Source of the DNA: an uncultured Phaeodactylibacter sp.
GTDB lineage: Bacteria > Bacteroidota > Bacteroidia > Chitinophagales > Saprospiraceae
NCBI GenBank assembly: GCA_913062745.1
Contig: CAJXXJ010000098.1
Span: forward strand, 1 to 9,541
Length of the DNA: 9,541 nt
Direction: 5' to 3'
Shown piece by piece: positions 1 through 7,667 of this stretch (its first letter is position 1; each line of letters opens with the position of its first letter). Below the pieces are notes generated by a model. That model was not told the origin of the DNA, did no database searches, and saw only the letters and a program-made list of their open reading frames with translations. A program made the translations under genes and the position numbers.

Positions 1-210
1 CTTCCAAAAAAGAATGGGCTTGATGTATGCAGAGAGCTGCGTTCGCATGGGAAAACAACACCAATTCTTGTTCTGTCGGTAAAAACCGAGACTGTTGATA
101 AGGTGGAACTTCTCAATGCGGGCGCGGATGATTATCTCATGAAGCCTTTTTCTTTTGAAGAGCTTCTCGCGCGTGTACGTGCATTGCTGCGACGACCTGT
201 CAATCTTAAT
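1..210 (+). other. C-terminal half of an OmpR-type response regulator receiver domain, misjoined
   Basis: Translating from base 1 gives a typical receiver-domain second half. It begins [10 protein letters not shown], just after where the phosphoacceptor aspartate (D-x-x-LP) would lie, so that residue is outside the window. The switch serine in LVLSVK is at 76-78, [10 protein letters not shown] has the conserved lysine at 142-144, and [15 protein letters not shown] ends near 198. In a normal regulator a linker and winged-helix DNA-binding domain would follow. Here the frame runs into an exported repeat protein instead. GC counted by hand is about 45% over 1-220 and about 68% over 241-360. The low-GC style resembles regulators I associate with Candidate Phyla Radiation genomes, but that is only an impression. 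This is most likely sequence from another genome or locus joined by assembly. Confidence 0.85.
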
Positions 211-2928
211 GATGACCAATTTACCGTCGATATCTTCGTGGGGGGCACGGGCAACGCCTGGCAGGCCGATGACCCAGCCAACACCACCGGCGCCTACGGC
301 ACAACCGCATCATTCGGCCCGTTCCCCATCAGCGGAGGGCCGGTGAACCTGACCTTTTCCCTACTCGAGGATCCCGCCTGCCAGGAGAGTGTATGGGTCA
401 ACCCGCCCCTCACCTGCTCCGAGGAATGCAGCCTGCAGGCCAGTGTCAGCGATATCAGCTGCGACGACAACGGCACACCGGGCAGCAGTGCCGATGATAC
501 CTTCTCCGCCCTGATCACCGTCACGGGCGTCAATACCGGTCCGGGCTGGAATGCCGGGCCGCCAGCCAATACGAGCGGAGCCTACGATACGCCTACCCCT
601 GTGGGGCCGTTCCCGGTTAGCCAGGGCGATGCCGTGTTCTTTGTTGCTGACGCGCTTGACCCCAATTGCGAGGTTTTGGTCAGCATCCCCAATACCGGTG
701 GATGCTCTTCCGGATGCCCGGTGCCAGACTCCACTTTTCTGAGCGCCGCTTCCTGCAACCCTCAGGATACGGGAGTCGTAAGCGAGGTGCTGCTCAATAG
801 CACAGGCTGCGATAGTGTTGTCATTACGGCCACCACGCTTTTGCCGAGCGATACTACGCAGCTGCTCTTTGAAAGCTGCAACCCACAGGACACCGGGGTG
901 GTGGAGACGCTTTTGCAAAACCAGTTCGGCTGCGACAGCCTGGTGATTGAAACGACAAGCCTGCTGCTAAGCGACACCGTGCTGATCGAGCAATTCAGCT
1001 GCAATCCGGCCGACACGGGTACGGTGGAGACACTGCTACAGAATCAATTCGGTTGCGACAGCCTCATCATCACGCAAACCGGCTTCCGGGCAGCGGATAC
1101 GACGCTGGTGGATTTAGGCACCTGCAACCCGCAGGATACCGGGGTAGTAGAGACGCTGCTGCAAAACCAGTTCGGCTGCGACAGCCTGGTGATTGAAACG
1201 ACAAGCCTGCTGCCAAGCGACACCCTGCTCATCGAGCAATTCAGCTGCAATCCGGCGGACACGGGCGCGGTAGAGACACTGTTGCAAAACCAATTCGGTT
1301 GCGACAGCCTCATCATCACGCAGACGGGGTTCCGGGCAGCGGATACGACGCTGGTGGATTTAGGCACCTGCAATCCGCAGGACACCGGGGTAGTAGAGAC
1401 GCTGTTGCAAAACCAGTTCGGCTGCGACAGCCTGGTGATCGAGACAACCACGCTGCTGCCGAGCGACACCACAACGCTTTTCAGCGAAAGCTGCAACCCA
1501 CAGGATACCGGAGTGGTAGAGATGCTGTTGCAAAACCAATTCGGCTGCGACAGCCTCGTCATCGAGACAACTACGCTGCTGCCGGGCGACACCACCCAGC
1601 TATTCAGCGAAAGCTGCAACCCACAGGATACCGGCGTCGTGGAGACGCTTTTGCAAAACCAGTTCGGCTGCGACAGCCTGGTCATCGAGACAACCACGCT
1701 GCTGCCGGGCGACACCACCACGCTATTCAGCGAAAGCTGCAACCCGCAGGATACTGGCGTAGTGGAAACGCTTTTGCAAAACCAATTCGGCTGCGACAGC
1801 CTGGTCATCGAGACGATTACGCTGCTGCCGAGCCCTGAGACTACACTTACGCCTACGCTTTGCTTTGGCGACAGCCTGGTCATTAACGGGACGCTCTACG
1901 GCCCGGGCAACCCAAGTGGTACCGATACCCTGGCTGCGGCCAATGGTTGCGACAGCCTGGTCACGGTCAGCCTGCAGTACCTGCCCGCGCCAGAGCAGCG
2001 GATAGTTGATACGGTGCTCTGTGCCGGAGCGACACTTACGATTAACGGGCAGGAGTACAGCGCCAGCAACCCAAGCGGTGAACAGCGCATTCAGGGGCAA
2101 TCTGGCTGCGACTCCCTTTTTCTGCAGGTGCAGCTACAATTTAGCGACCCACAGCTGGAGCTGGAAGCCGAAGCGCCGCCCTGCGCCGGGTTGCCGGGGC
2201 AGTTGCGCATCCTGCGGGTGAGCAGCGGCACGGGCCCCTACCGCTATGCCCTGGGCGGGGATGTGCTGCAGGAGTTGCCGCCTACGCCTTTTTCGGTGTC
2301 CGGCCTTTTCCCGGATACGTATACGCTGCGCATCACAGACGCAATCGGTTGTACTACGGAGGCTACCGTCATATTGCCGGAAGGGCCGGAGCCCCTCGTT
2401 GAGCTGGGCGCTGATATCGAAGCGGAGCTGGGCGAGAGCATACGCCTCAATCCACTGATCAACTTTGCCTACGACAGCCTGGTCTGGACGCCGGCCGGCG
2501 CGGTGGATTGTGCCGGCTGCCTGCAGCCCGGAGTGGTTGCTACAGAAAGCGTGACTATCAATCTGCTGGCATTTGACAGCCTGGGCTGTCAGGCGGAAGA
2601 TGACATCCGCATTCTGCTGGACCGCCGCCGTTCCGGCGTCTATGTGCCCAATGTATTCAGCCCGAACGGAGATGGGCGTAATGATGCGTTCACGATTTAC
2701 GCTGACCCGGCTTTGATCACGGAGGTGCGGGAGCTCCGGGTCTTTACGCGCTGGGGGGAGGCCGTGTTCCGGCGCGAAAACTTCCCGCCTAATGACCCTG
2801 AGTTGGGCTGGGATGGCCGTTTCCGGGGCGAAGCACTGAACTCCGGCGTTTTTGTGTTCTGGGCACAGCTGGAGCGGGCGGATGGCAGCACGGAGCTGGT
2901 GAAGGGAGATGTCACCTTGCTGCGGTAA
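1..2928 (+). CDS. T9SS type B repeat surface protein, 5' end replaced by a response-regulator fragment (chimeric frame)
   Basis: The frame is open from base 1, so no true start is visible; the first usable start is an internal GTG at 103. Bases 1 to ~201 encode receiver-domain sequence and are described separately. From ~211 the product is an exported, probably surface-attached, adhesin-like protein. Two related modules come first (211 to ~420 and 430 to ~720), both with DD-x-F followed by a PANT-x-GAY motif. Nine 41-residue repeats follow (730-1836), then two degenerate 52-53-residue modules (1837-2151), a SprB-like segment with a GPYRYAL motif (from ~2152), and an Ig/PKD-like stretch (~2395-2625). 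The end (2638-2925) is a T9SS type B/CHU_C sorting domain with [20 protein letters not shown] and the late GVFVFWAQ strand. In Bacteroidota this domain directs export through the gliding/T9SS machinery. The native signal peptide and N-terminus are missing. The stop is TAA at 2926-2928. The metallopeptidase gene begins 61 bases downstream in the same direction. Ligand or partner is unknown. Confidence 0.85.
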   Translation, partial: LPKKNGLDVCRELRSHGKTTPILVLSVKTETVDKVELLNAGADDYLMKPFSFEELLARVRALLRRPVNLNDDQFTVDIFVGGTGNAWQADDPANTTGAYGTTASFGPFPISGGPVNLTFSLLEDPACQESVWVNPPLTCSEECSLQASVSDISCDDNGTPGSSADDTFSALITVTGVNTGPGWNAGPPANTSGAYDTPTPVGPFPVSQGDAVFFVADALDPNCEVLVSIPNTGGCSSGCPVPDSTFLSAASCNPQDTGVVSEVLLNSTGCDSVVITATTLLPSDTTQLLFESCNPQDTGVVETLLQNQFGCDSLVIETTSLLLSDTVLIEQFSCNPADTGTVETLLQNQFGCDSLIITQTGFRAADTTLVDLGTCNPQDTGVVETLLQNQFGCDSLVIETTSLLPSDTLLIEQFSCNPADTGAVETLLQNQFGCDSLIITQTGFRAADTTLVDLGTCNPQDTGVVETLLQNQFGCDSLVIETTTLLPSDTTTLFSESCNPQDTGVVEMLLQNQFGCDSLVIETTTLLPGDTTQLFSESCNPQDTGVVETLLQNQFGCDSLVIETTTLLPGDTTTLFSESCNPQDTGVVETLLQNQFGCDSLVIETITLLPSPETTLTPTLCFGDSLVINGTLYGPGNPSGTDTLAAANGCDSLVTVSLQYLPAPEQRIVDTVLCAGATLTINGQEYSASNPSGEQRIQGQSGCDSLFLQVQLQFSDPQLELEAEAPPCAGLPGQLRILRVSSGTGPYRYALGGDVLQELPPTPFSVSGLFPDTYTLRITDAIGCTTEATVILPEGPEPLVELGADIEAELGESIRLNPLINFAYDSLVWTPAGAVDCAGCLQPGVVATESVTINLLAFDSLGCQAEDDIRILLDRRRSGVYVPNVFSPNGDGRNDAFTIYADPALITEVRELRVFTRWGEAVFRRENFPPNDPELGWDGRFRGEALNSGVFVFWAQLERADGSTELVKGDVTLLR
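730..1836 (+). repeat. Nine in-frame 123-bp tandem repeats (41 residues each)
   Basis: The cysteine codon of the CNPxDTG motif falls at 754, 877, 1000, 1123, 1246, 1369, 1492, 1615 and 1738, exactly 123 bases apart with no indels. Each unit reads approximately C-N-P-(Q/A)-D-T-G-x-[13 protein letters not shown] and a T-x-L-L-P-S-D linker. Two cysteines 18 residues apart could form an intra-repeat disulfide after export; that is inferred. Unit 1 (730-852) is the most diverged. Most differences between the later units are synonymous, so the protein sequence appears to be held constant. The repetition also produces long spurious frames on the opposite strand. Confidence 0.95.
976..1467 (+). repeat. 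Higher-order 246-bp tandem duplication inside the array
   Basis: Units 3 and 4 (976-1221) and units 5 and 6 (1222-1467) form two copies of a two-unit block. The odd unit carries [12 protein letters not shown] and TQTGFRAAD; the even unit carries [13 protein letters not shown]. Aligning by eye I count about 23 differences in 246 bases (around 91% identity), mostly at third positions. The block is best explained by a duplication of two adjacent units by unequal recombination, followed by drift. Confidence 0.85.
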
Positions 2929-2989
2929 GATTTTATGCGGCGGGCAAACATCTGTGGTGAGCCTCCTTTTTAGGGAGTAAAGCTTCTCT

Positions 2990-4240
2990 ATGAGCAGGAC
3001 AATTACCCTTTACCTGGCGATAGCGGCCCTGACGGCCAGCCTTCGCAGTGCCAGTGCGCAGGATATGGTGCCCTTCGAGCCCATCATCTGCTATCACCAC
3101 GACTACACGGCTTCGGCTTTTGTGGCGGCACCGGAGTTTTTTCTGGACGGCACCGCTTTGCCCCTTTCTGAGTTTCGCTTTTTCTATGGCGACAGCATAC
3201 CTGCCCTTCCGAAAGCGGCCATTGAGTATGCAGCTTCTGTTTGGGAAACTTATCTGGTCTCGGAAGTGCCAATTGAAGTCTCCGTTGCCTGGCAGCCTTT
3301 CGAAGAAGAAAACGTGCTGGCTTCTGCCGGCCCAACCAATATACTGCGGGATTTTCCGGGAGCGGTAGACCCGGAAGTCTGGTATCCCGTAGCACTGGCA
3401 GAGTCTATACTGGGCGAAAACTTCAACGACGATGCACCGGATATACGCGTGGTCATCAACTCAGAAGCAAATTGGTACTTCGGCATTGACGGAAACACCC
3501 CGCCCGGGCAAATCGACATGGCATCAGTCATCATGCACGAGCTGGGGCACGGGCTGGGTTTTGTGTCTTCCTCTGATGTGGTGGAGGATAGGCTCGGTGC
3601 GCTGGGCTTCAACGGGCGCCCGATAACCTACGACCTTTTTCTGACCACCGACGGGGTCAATATCAACGACGAGACGCTCTTCCCGAGCCCTTCCGAGGAG
3701 CTGCTCAATGTCTTCACCAGCAATGAGTTGTTCTTCGACAGCGAGCTGGCAGCGGAATTCAACGGCGGGCAAAACCCCATGCTGTTTGCGCCCTTTGACT
3801 ACGAAGAAGGCTCAAGCATTTCTCACCTGGACGAAATTGCTTTCCCGAATGGCGCCCCCAACGCCCTCATGAGCCCCTTCATTGCCCGGGGGGAGGCGCT
3901 GCACGACCCCGGCCCGATAGCCGTAGCCATGTTGCAGACGATGGGTTGGGAAACCCGTGACCAAATCACTAATTTGGCGGAACCGGAACCGGTAGTGCTG
4001 GAGTTATTCCCCAATCCGGCAGTGGAAAGTGTACAACTGCGGCTCAGCACAGCGTGGCAGCGCAGCGCAACGCAACTGTCGCTGCTCGATACCCGGGGCA
4101 ATGTCTTGCAACAGCAGCGCTTGCCTCCGGGCCCGGAACTGCACCGCATTAATCTGCGCCATCTGCCGGCCGGGCAGTACTGGCTGCAATTGGAGGGTGC
4201 CGGCAAAGTGGCGCACCGAACCGTAGTGGTGAGCCGATAA
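2990..4240 (+). CDS. Secreted zinc metallopeptidase (leishmanolysin-like metzincin pattern) with T9SS type A sorting domain
   Basis: This 416-residue protein is predicted to hydrolyse peptides outside the cell. The N-terminus is a signal peptide (hydrophobic residues 5-18, likely cleavage after SASA at residue 23). The zinc site is HELGHGLGF at residues 183-191, with ligands H183 and H187 and catalytic E184. No third ligand follows at the usual short distance. A distal SHLDE places H279 as candidate, and NALMSP puts M294 where leishmanolysin-type enzymes have their Met-turn. The sequence then runs GPIAVAMLQTMGW, also like that group. The C-terminal ~80 residues contain LFPNP (N342) and a GQYWLQL strand, a T9SS type A sorting domain, normally removed with attachment or release at the surface. 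A start at 2990 gives a complete signal peptide; AGGGAG lies 12 bases upstream, a loose spacing. The gene follows the type B protein by 61 bases, so co-transcription is possible. The exact peptidase family is an inference from spacing; substrate is unknown. Confidence 0.88.
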   Translation: MSRTITLYLAIAALTASLRSASAQDMVPFEPIICYHHDYTASAFVAAPEFFLDGTALPLSEFRFFYGDSIPALPKAAIEYAASVWETYLVSEVPIEVSVAWQPFEEENVLASAGPTNILRDFPGAVDPEVWYPVALAESILGENFNDDAPDIRVVINSEANWYFGIDGNTPPGQIDMASVIMHELGHGLGFVSSSDVVEDRLGALGFNGRPITYDLFLTTDGVNINDETLFPSPSEELLNVFTSNELFFDSELAAEFNGGQNPMLFAPFDYEEGSSISHLDEIAFPNGAPNALMSPFIARGEALHDPGPIAVAMLQTMGWETRDQITNLAEPEPVVLELFPNPAVESVQLRLSTAWQRSATQLSLLDTRGNVLQQQRLPPGPELHRINLRHLPAGQYWLQLEGAGKVAHRTVVVSR

Positions 4241-4257
4241 AAAAATCAAAGGAATCT

Positions 4258-4386
4258 ATGGAAGACTTACTCTACTACCTCCTGCCGGTGGGGCTGCTGC
4301 TCCTCGTCTGGCTCCTGCTCATGTGGTACGGCAAGCAAAAGCGCAATCAGCGGCGCAACCGGCGGCGCTTCGGAGACCGGGAGTAG
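4258..4386 (+). CDS. Small single-span membrane protein, 42 residues
   Basis: A short frame starts at ATG 4258 and ends at TAG 4384-4386. It is preceded by AAAGGA at 4248-4253 with 4-base spacing, one of the better ribosome binding sites in the window. The product has an acidic N-terminus (MEDLLYY), a leucine-rich hydrophobic stretch from about residue 8 to 24, and a strongly basic tail (KQKRNQRRNRRR). By the positive-inside rule the tail would face the cytoplasm. It begins 17 bases after the metallopeptidase stop and ends 7 bases before the stop of the convergent transporter gene, filling the gap almost exactly. I do not recognise a family. It could be a subunit or adaptor of a membrane complex, but nothing in the sequence says which. 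Length, binding site and placement favour a real gene over chance. Confidence 0.65.
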   Translation: MEDLLYYLLPVGLLLLVWLLLMWYGKQKRNQRRNRRRFGDRE

Positions 4387-4393
4387 TAAAGGG

Positions 4394-5701
4394 CTACACC
4401 ACCGTAGCTGACTGCCCCCGGACCACCCGGACGCGCAACAACAGCAGCAAACCAATGAGGAAAAAGCCGCCCAGCACCAGCAGGCTGAGGCGCATGCTTC
4501 CCGTGAGTTGATCAATAAAGCCAAACGTAAAAGTGCCAAGAATGATGGCTACCTTTTCCAGTACATCGTAGAAACTGAAATAGGAGGTGGTATCTTCGGT
4601 CTCCTCCGGCAACAGCTTGGAGTAGGTGGACCGGGAAAGCGACTGTATGCCGCCCATTACCAGCCCTACGGAGGCCGCAATGGCGTAAAACTGTGCCTTT
4701 TCCTGCACGAAATATCCCACCAGGCAGATCGCCATCCAGATGAGCAGCATGGTGATCAGGGAAATTTTATTGCCTTTCCACTCGGAGAGCTTGGCAAAGG
4801 AGTAAGCCCCCAGTATGGCTACAATCTGTAGAATCAGGATGATGCCGATCAGCTCGGAAGTCGCGAAGTTGAGCTCTTTTTCTGCAAAAGTAGCGGCCAG
4901 GAACAGTACCGTCTGCACGCCGGCGCTGTACGCAAAGAAGGAAAAGAGGAAAGACTTGGTATTGGGCTGTTGCTTCACTGCGCGCCATACTTTTTTGAGT
5001 TCCCGGAAGCCCTGTTTAAACATGTCGGGGCGGTTCTTTTGCCGGGCATCATCGGGCAGCCGCCTGAACGGAATGAGCGCGAAGCCTATCCACCACACAC
5101 CTACCGTAAGGAAAGCGACGCGCGTGGCGGTACCCTGATCTGGAAAACCAAAGCTGCCGTAAAACTGAATCATCAGCAGGTTGATGACCAGGAGGATAAC
5201 GCTGCCGATGTAGCCGTAGGAAAACCCACGGGCACTCACCGAGTCATAGCGGTCCTCCGTAACGATAACCGGCAGGAAGGCATTGTAGAATACCAGCCCG
5301 CCGGCGAACCCGATCATAGCCAGCATAAAACTAGCGGTGCCGAGCGCCACCTGCTCCATTCCTTTAAAGAAAAAGAGGCTCAGGCAGGCCATGGAGCCCA
5401 TGATGGTGAAAAACTGCAGGAAAAACTTGCGCCGCCCCCCGTAGTCGGCGATGCCCGAGAGCAGGGGAGAGGCCAGGGCAATGAGGAAGTAGGCGGTGGA
5501 AATAGCGTACGCATACAAGGCGCTGTTAGAAATCTCGGTGCCGAAAAAAGGGATGGTCTCATCGGTTACCGCCACGTAGTAAGAGGGGAAAATAGCGGCG
5601 GTAATTACGAGGGCAAAAGCCGAGTTGGCCCAGTCGAACAAAGCCCAGGCGTTGATCACCCGCTTGTCGTTCATCTGAAAATCATCGGATGTACTGCTCA
5701 T
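4394..5701 (-). CDS. MFS transporter, UMF1 / Atg22-like family
   Basis: The product is a polytopic inner-membrane permease of about 435 residues with roughly 12 hydrophobic segments. The hallmark of the UMF1/Atg22-like branch is near the N-terminus: NAWALFDWANSAFALVI. The major facilitator motif A equivalent is SGIADYGGRRKFF, between helices 2 and 3. A charged central loop (RRLPDDARQKNRPD) separates the two halves, and GGIQSLSRS is in the second half, as in relatives. Yeast Atg22 exports amino acids from the vacuole; the substrate of bacterial members is largely unknown, so amino-acid export is only a suggestion. The start chosen is ATG 5701 (MSSTSDDF). The same frame extends to an ATG at 5734, but those 11 residues look like leader translation, and a later ATG at 5674 (MNDKRVINAW) is also possible. 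It is divergent from rimK and convergent with the 42-residue protein gene. Confidence 0.88.
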   Translation of the reverse strand: MSSTSDDFQMNDKRVINAWALFDWANSAFALVITAAIFPSYYVAVTDETIPFFGTEISNSALYAYAISTAYFLIALASPLLSGIADYGGRRKFFLQFFTIMGSMACLSLFFFKGMEQVALGTASFMLAMIGFAGGLVFYNAFLPVIVTEDRYDSVSARGFSYGYIGSVILLVINLLMIQFYGSFGFPDQGTATRVAFLTVGVWWIGFALIPFRRLPDDARQKNRPDMFKQGFRELKKVWRAVKQQPNTKSFLFSFFAYSAGVQTVLFLAATFAEKELNFATSELIGIILILQIVAILGAYSFAKLSEWKGNKISLITMLLIWMAICLVGYFVQEKAQFYAIAASVGLVMGGIQSLSRSTYSKLLPEETEDTTSYFSFYDVLEKVAIILGTFTFGFIDQLTGSMRLSLLVLGGFFLIGLLLLLRVRVVRGQSATVV

Positions 5702-5830
5702 GTGAGGTTGTTTTCGGAGCGCCCGGGCTCCCATTCGCTGCTAAGGTAACGAAACCGGCATCAAACTTTAGGCTGCAGGATTTCATTTCTTTCGCGCAGC
5801 TGATTAATATTACACAGTCAAACGCCCCTC
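5702..5830. promoter_or_regulatory. Divergent promoter region between the MFS gene and rimK
   Basis: This 129-base gap must hold the start signals for both directions. On the minus strand TAAAGTTTG (5762-5770) resembles the Bacteroidota -7 element TAnnTTTG with one extra base, and no clear upstream TTTG is seen. On the plus strand an AT-rich run (GATTAATATTACA, about 5802-5814) lies close upstream of the rimK start. Neither is a confident promoter call. There is no Shine-Dalgarno before ATG 5831, which is common in this phylum. Confidence 0.35.
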
Positions 5831-6706
5831 ATGAGAATAGCCATTCTTTCCCGCGGCCCCCAATTGTACTCCACCCGCAGCCTGGTACGGGCAGGTGTGG
5901 AGCGTGGGCACGATATGCACATCGTAGACCATACCCGCTGTACCCTGCTGGTTGATGATAAGCAGCCGGACATCCGGTACGAAGGGCTGCCGCTTACTCG
6001 CTTCGATGCGGTGATCCCCCGTATCGGCGCTTCGGTCACTTCTCTGGGTGCTTCGGTGATTTGCCAGTTTGAGGCGATGGGTGCTTTCGTAGCGGCGCGG
6101 GCGGAAGCGCTGCAGCAGGCGCGGGACAAGCTGCGCTGTTTGCAAAAGCTGGCGCAGCACGGCATTGAAGTGCCCGGCACGATTGCAATCGCTCAGGGGC
6201 AGGATTTGCGGGGGGCGGTGCGGCGGCTCGGCGGCCTGCCGGTGGTCGTCAAATTGCTGGAGGGCACCCACGGCGTGGGAGTCATCCTGGCGGAAACCCA
6301 CCGTACAGTAGAAGCTACCGTAGAAGCTTTTCAGCGGCTGCGGGAACGGGTTATTTTGCAGGAGTTCATCCGGGAAGCAAGAGGGGAGGATGTGCGTGCG
6401 CTGATTGTCAACGGCAGGGTAGTAGCCGCAATGAAGCGGCAGGCAAGGGCGGGCGAATTTCGTTCCAACCTGCACCGGGGCGCTGTCGCGAAAAGAGTGG
6501 AACTGCAGCCGGAGGAGGAAGAGCTGGCCATCAAAGCTGTCTCTCTGATGGGGCTGGATATCGGGGGAGTAGACTTCCTGCGTTCCGACCGCGGCCCGCT
6601 CGTACTGGAAGTCAATGCCTCGCCCGGGCTGGAAGGCATTGAAACCATTACGCAGGTAGACGTAGCGGGTGCCATTATCCAATTTGTAGAAGAGCAAGTA
6701 GCATAG
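5831..6706 (+). CDS. rimK: RimK-type ATP-grasp alpha-L-glutamate ligase
   Basis: RimK uses ATP to add glutamate residues to the C-terminus of ribosomal protein S6 and can also make poly-alpha-glutamate; it acts in the cytosol. The 291-residue product matches the family over its full length (E. coli RimK is 300). The pre-ATP-grasp domain has MRIAILSRGPQLYS and FDAVIPRIG (residues 58-66). The central region has ARDKLR (97-102), the ATP-binding lysine K141 and the glycine-rich loop EGTHGVGV (144-151). FRSNLHRGA (210-218) is the RimK signature. Metal ligands are D248 in GGVDFL and E260 and N262 in LEVNASPGLEGIE. Nothing essential is missing. The M14-family gene starts 3 bases after its stop, so the two are probably translationally coupled. 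No rpsF or rimB-like aspartic protease gene is in the window, so the actual acceptor here is not established. Confidence 0.95.
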   Translation: MRIAILSRGPQLYSTRSLVRAGVERGHDMHIVDHTRCTLLVDDKQPDIRYEGLPLTRFDAVIPRIGASVTSLGASVICQFEAMGAFVAARAEALQQARDKLRCLQKLAQHGIEVPGTIAIAQGQDLRGAVRRLGGLPVVVKLLEGTHGVGVILAETHRTVEATVEAFQRLRERVILQEFIREARGEDVRALIVNGRVVAAMKRQARAGEFRSNLHRGAVAKRVELQPEEEELAIKAVSLMGLDIGGVDFLRSDRGPLVLEVNASPGLEGIETITQVDVAGAIIQFVEEQVA

Positions 6707-6709
6707 CGT

Positions 6710-7663
6710 ATGGAATCTATCCTGATCCACAAGACTATCATAGAGCCAGGCAACAACGAAGTGGTTAAGATACCGGTGGGCCGGCTGCCTTCCGGCAATC
6801 AGATCCGTATTGAGGCGCATGTTTTTCGGGCTCTGGCCCCGGGGCCGGTACTGCTGGTGATGGCAGGCGTGCACGGTGATGAGATCAACGGAGTGGAAAT
6901 AGTACGCCGCTGCCTGGAAGCGGGCTGGTTTGAAACGCTGGTGTCGGGCAGCGTGGTGGCCATCCCCCTGGTAAATATTTATGGCTTTATCAATTTCTCG
7001 CGCGAGGTGCCGGATGGCAAGGACGTCAATCGTGCCTTCCCCGGCAGCATGAAGGGGTCGCTGGCTTCCCGTGTGGCCAGATCGCTGACCAAGAAGGTGC
7101 TGCCACAAATAGATATGACGGTAGATTTCCACACCGGAGGTGGCAGCCTGTACAATTATCCTCAGGTTCGGTACAGCAAGGGGCACGAGCCGAGCCTGAC
7201 GCTGGCCCGGCAGTTTTCGGCACCGGTATTGCTGGCCAAACCACCCATCCGTAAGTCATTCCGAAAGGTAGCCCTTGACCTCGGCAAGCCTACCCTGGTG
7301 TTTGAAGGGGGCGAAAGCCTGCGCTACGATGCACAAGCTATTGAGAAGGGAATGGCAGGCCTGCGCAGGCTGCTGGAGGCACAAGGCATGCTGTCGCCGG
7401 CAGCCGGCGCTATCCCGGCTCGTCCTGCCCGGGAGTTCGTCCGGTCAGGCTGGGTGCGGGCACCGAGGGCCGGCCTGTTCCTTTGGCATAAGGATTCCGG
7501 AAAGGCCGTACGCAAGGGAGAAGTGCTGGGCGTGATCAACGACCCGCACGGCAATGGGCAGGAAGTAGTGCCCGCCCCGAAGGATGGATTCATGATCGGC
7601 CACAATAACGCTGCGGTGGTCAATCAGGGCGACGCACTGTTCCATATCGCTTACGAAGCGTAG
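6710..7663 (+). CDS. Succinylglutamate desuccinylase/aspartoacylase-type M14 metalloenzyme
   Basis: This family of zinc carboxypeptidase-fold enzymes hydrolyses N-acyl amino acids or isopeptide-like bonds. The 317-residue product has the complete zinc site: GVHGDEINGVE gives H55 and E58, and DFHTGG gives H141. The likely catalytic glutamate is E199 in LVFEGGE. DVNRAFPGS matches the conserved substrate-binding DxNRxFPG region. The C-terminal ~75 residues (WVRAPRAGLF to QGDALFHI) form the small beta-barrel, lipoyl-like domain common in this branch. It overlaps no gene but starts only 3 bases after rimK, with no Shine-Dalgarno of its own, which suggests coupling. RimK next to a gene of this family recurs in many bacteria; removal or remodelling of a RimK-type product is a reasonable inference. 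True AstE (arginine degradation) is unlikely, as no other ast genes are present. The stop is 4 bases from the convergent racemase-like gene. Confidence 0.9.
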   Translation: MESILIHKTIIEPGNNEVVKIPVGRLPSGNQIRIEAHVFRALAPGPVLLVMAGVHGDEINGVEIVRRCLEAGWFETLVSGSVVAIPLVNIYGFINFSREVPDGKDVNRAFPGSMKGSLASRVARSLTKKVLPQIDMTVDFHTGGGSLYNYPQVRYSKGHEPSLTLARQFSAPVLLAKPPIRKSFRKVALDLGKPTLVFEGGESLRYDAQAIEKGMAGLRRLLEAQGMLSPAAGAIPARPAREFVRSGWVRAPRAGLFLWHKDSGKAVRKGEVLGVINDPHGNGQEVVPAPKDGFMIGHNNAAVVNQGDALFHIAYEA

Positions 7664-7667
7664 CGGC

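Noticed and set aside
103..210. GTG at 103 as the true start of the large protein
   Set aside because: It lies inside the receiver-domain sequence, which continues in frame upstream to base 1; it is only the first permissible start codon in the window.
361..918. Antisense frame of 185 codons in the adhesin gene
   Set aside because: The sense frame has paired modules and repeats continuing in the same frame; the antisense frame shows no motif.
730..1836. CRISPR-like periodicity
   Set aside because: Units are 123 bp, contiguous, in frame and coding, without unique spacers.
1044..1883. Antisense frame of 279 codons across the repeat array
   Set aside because: It is the reverse-strand reading of the 123-bp repeats. 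Its own periodicity simply mirrors the sense units, and it has no start signal or recognisable domain.
4970..5749. Plus-strand frame of 259 codons opposite the MFS gene
   Set aside because: The minus-strand reading is a clear 12-span UMF1-type transporter; the plus-strand product is highly polar without any family signature.
5810..7186. Antisense frame of 458 codons across rimK and the M14 gene
   Set aside because: Both sense genes match well-known families with intact active sites. The antisense product is rich in His, Gln and Arg, lacks domain signatures and spans two genes, as expected for a GC-rich shadow frame.
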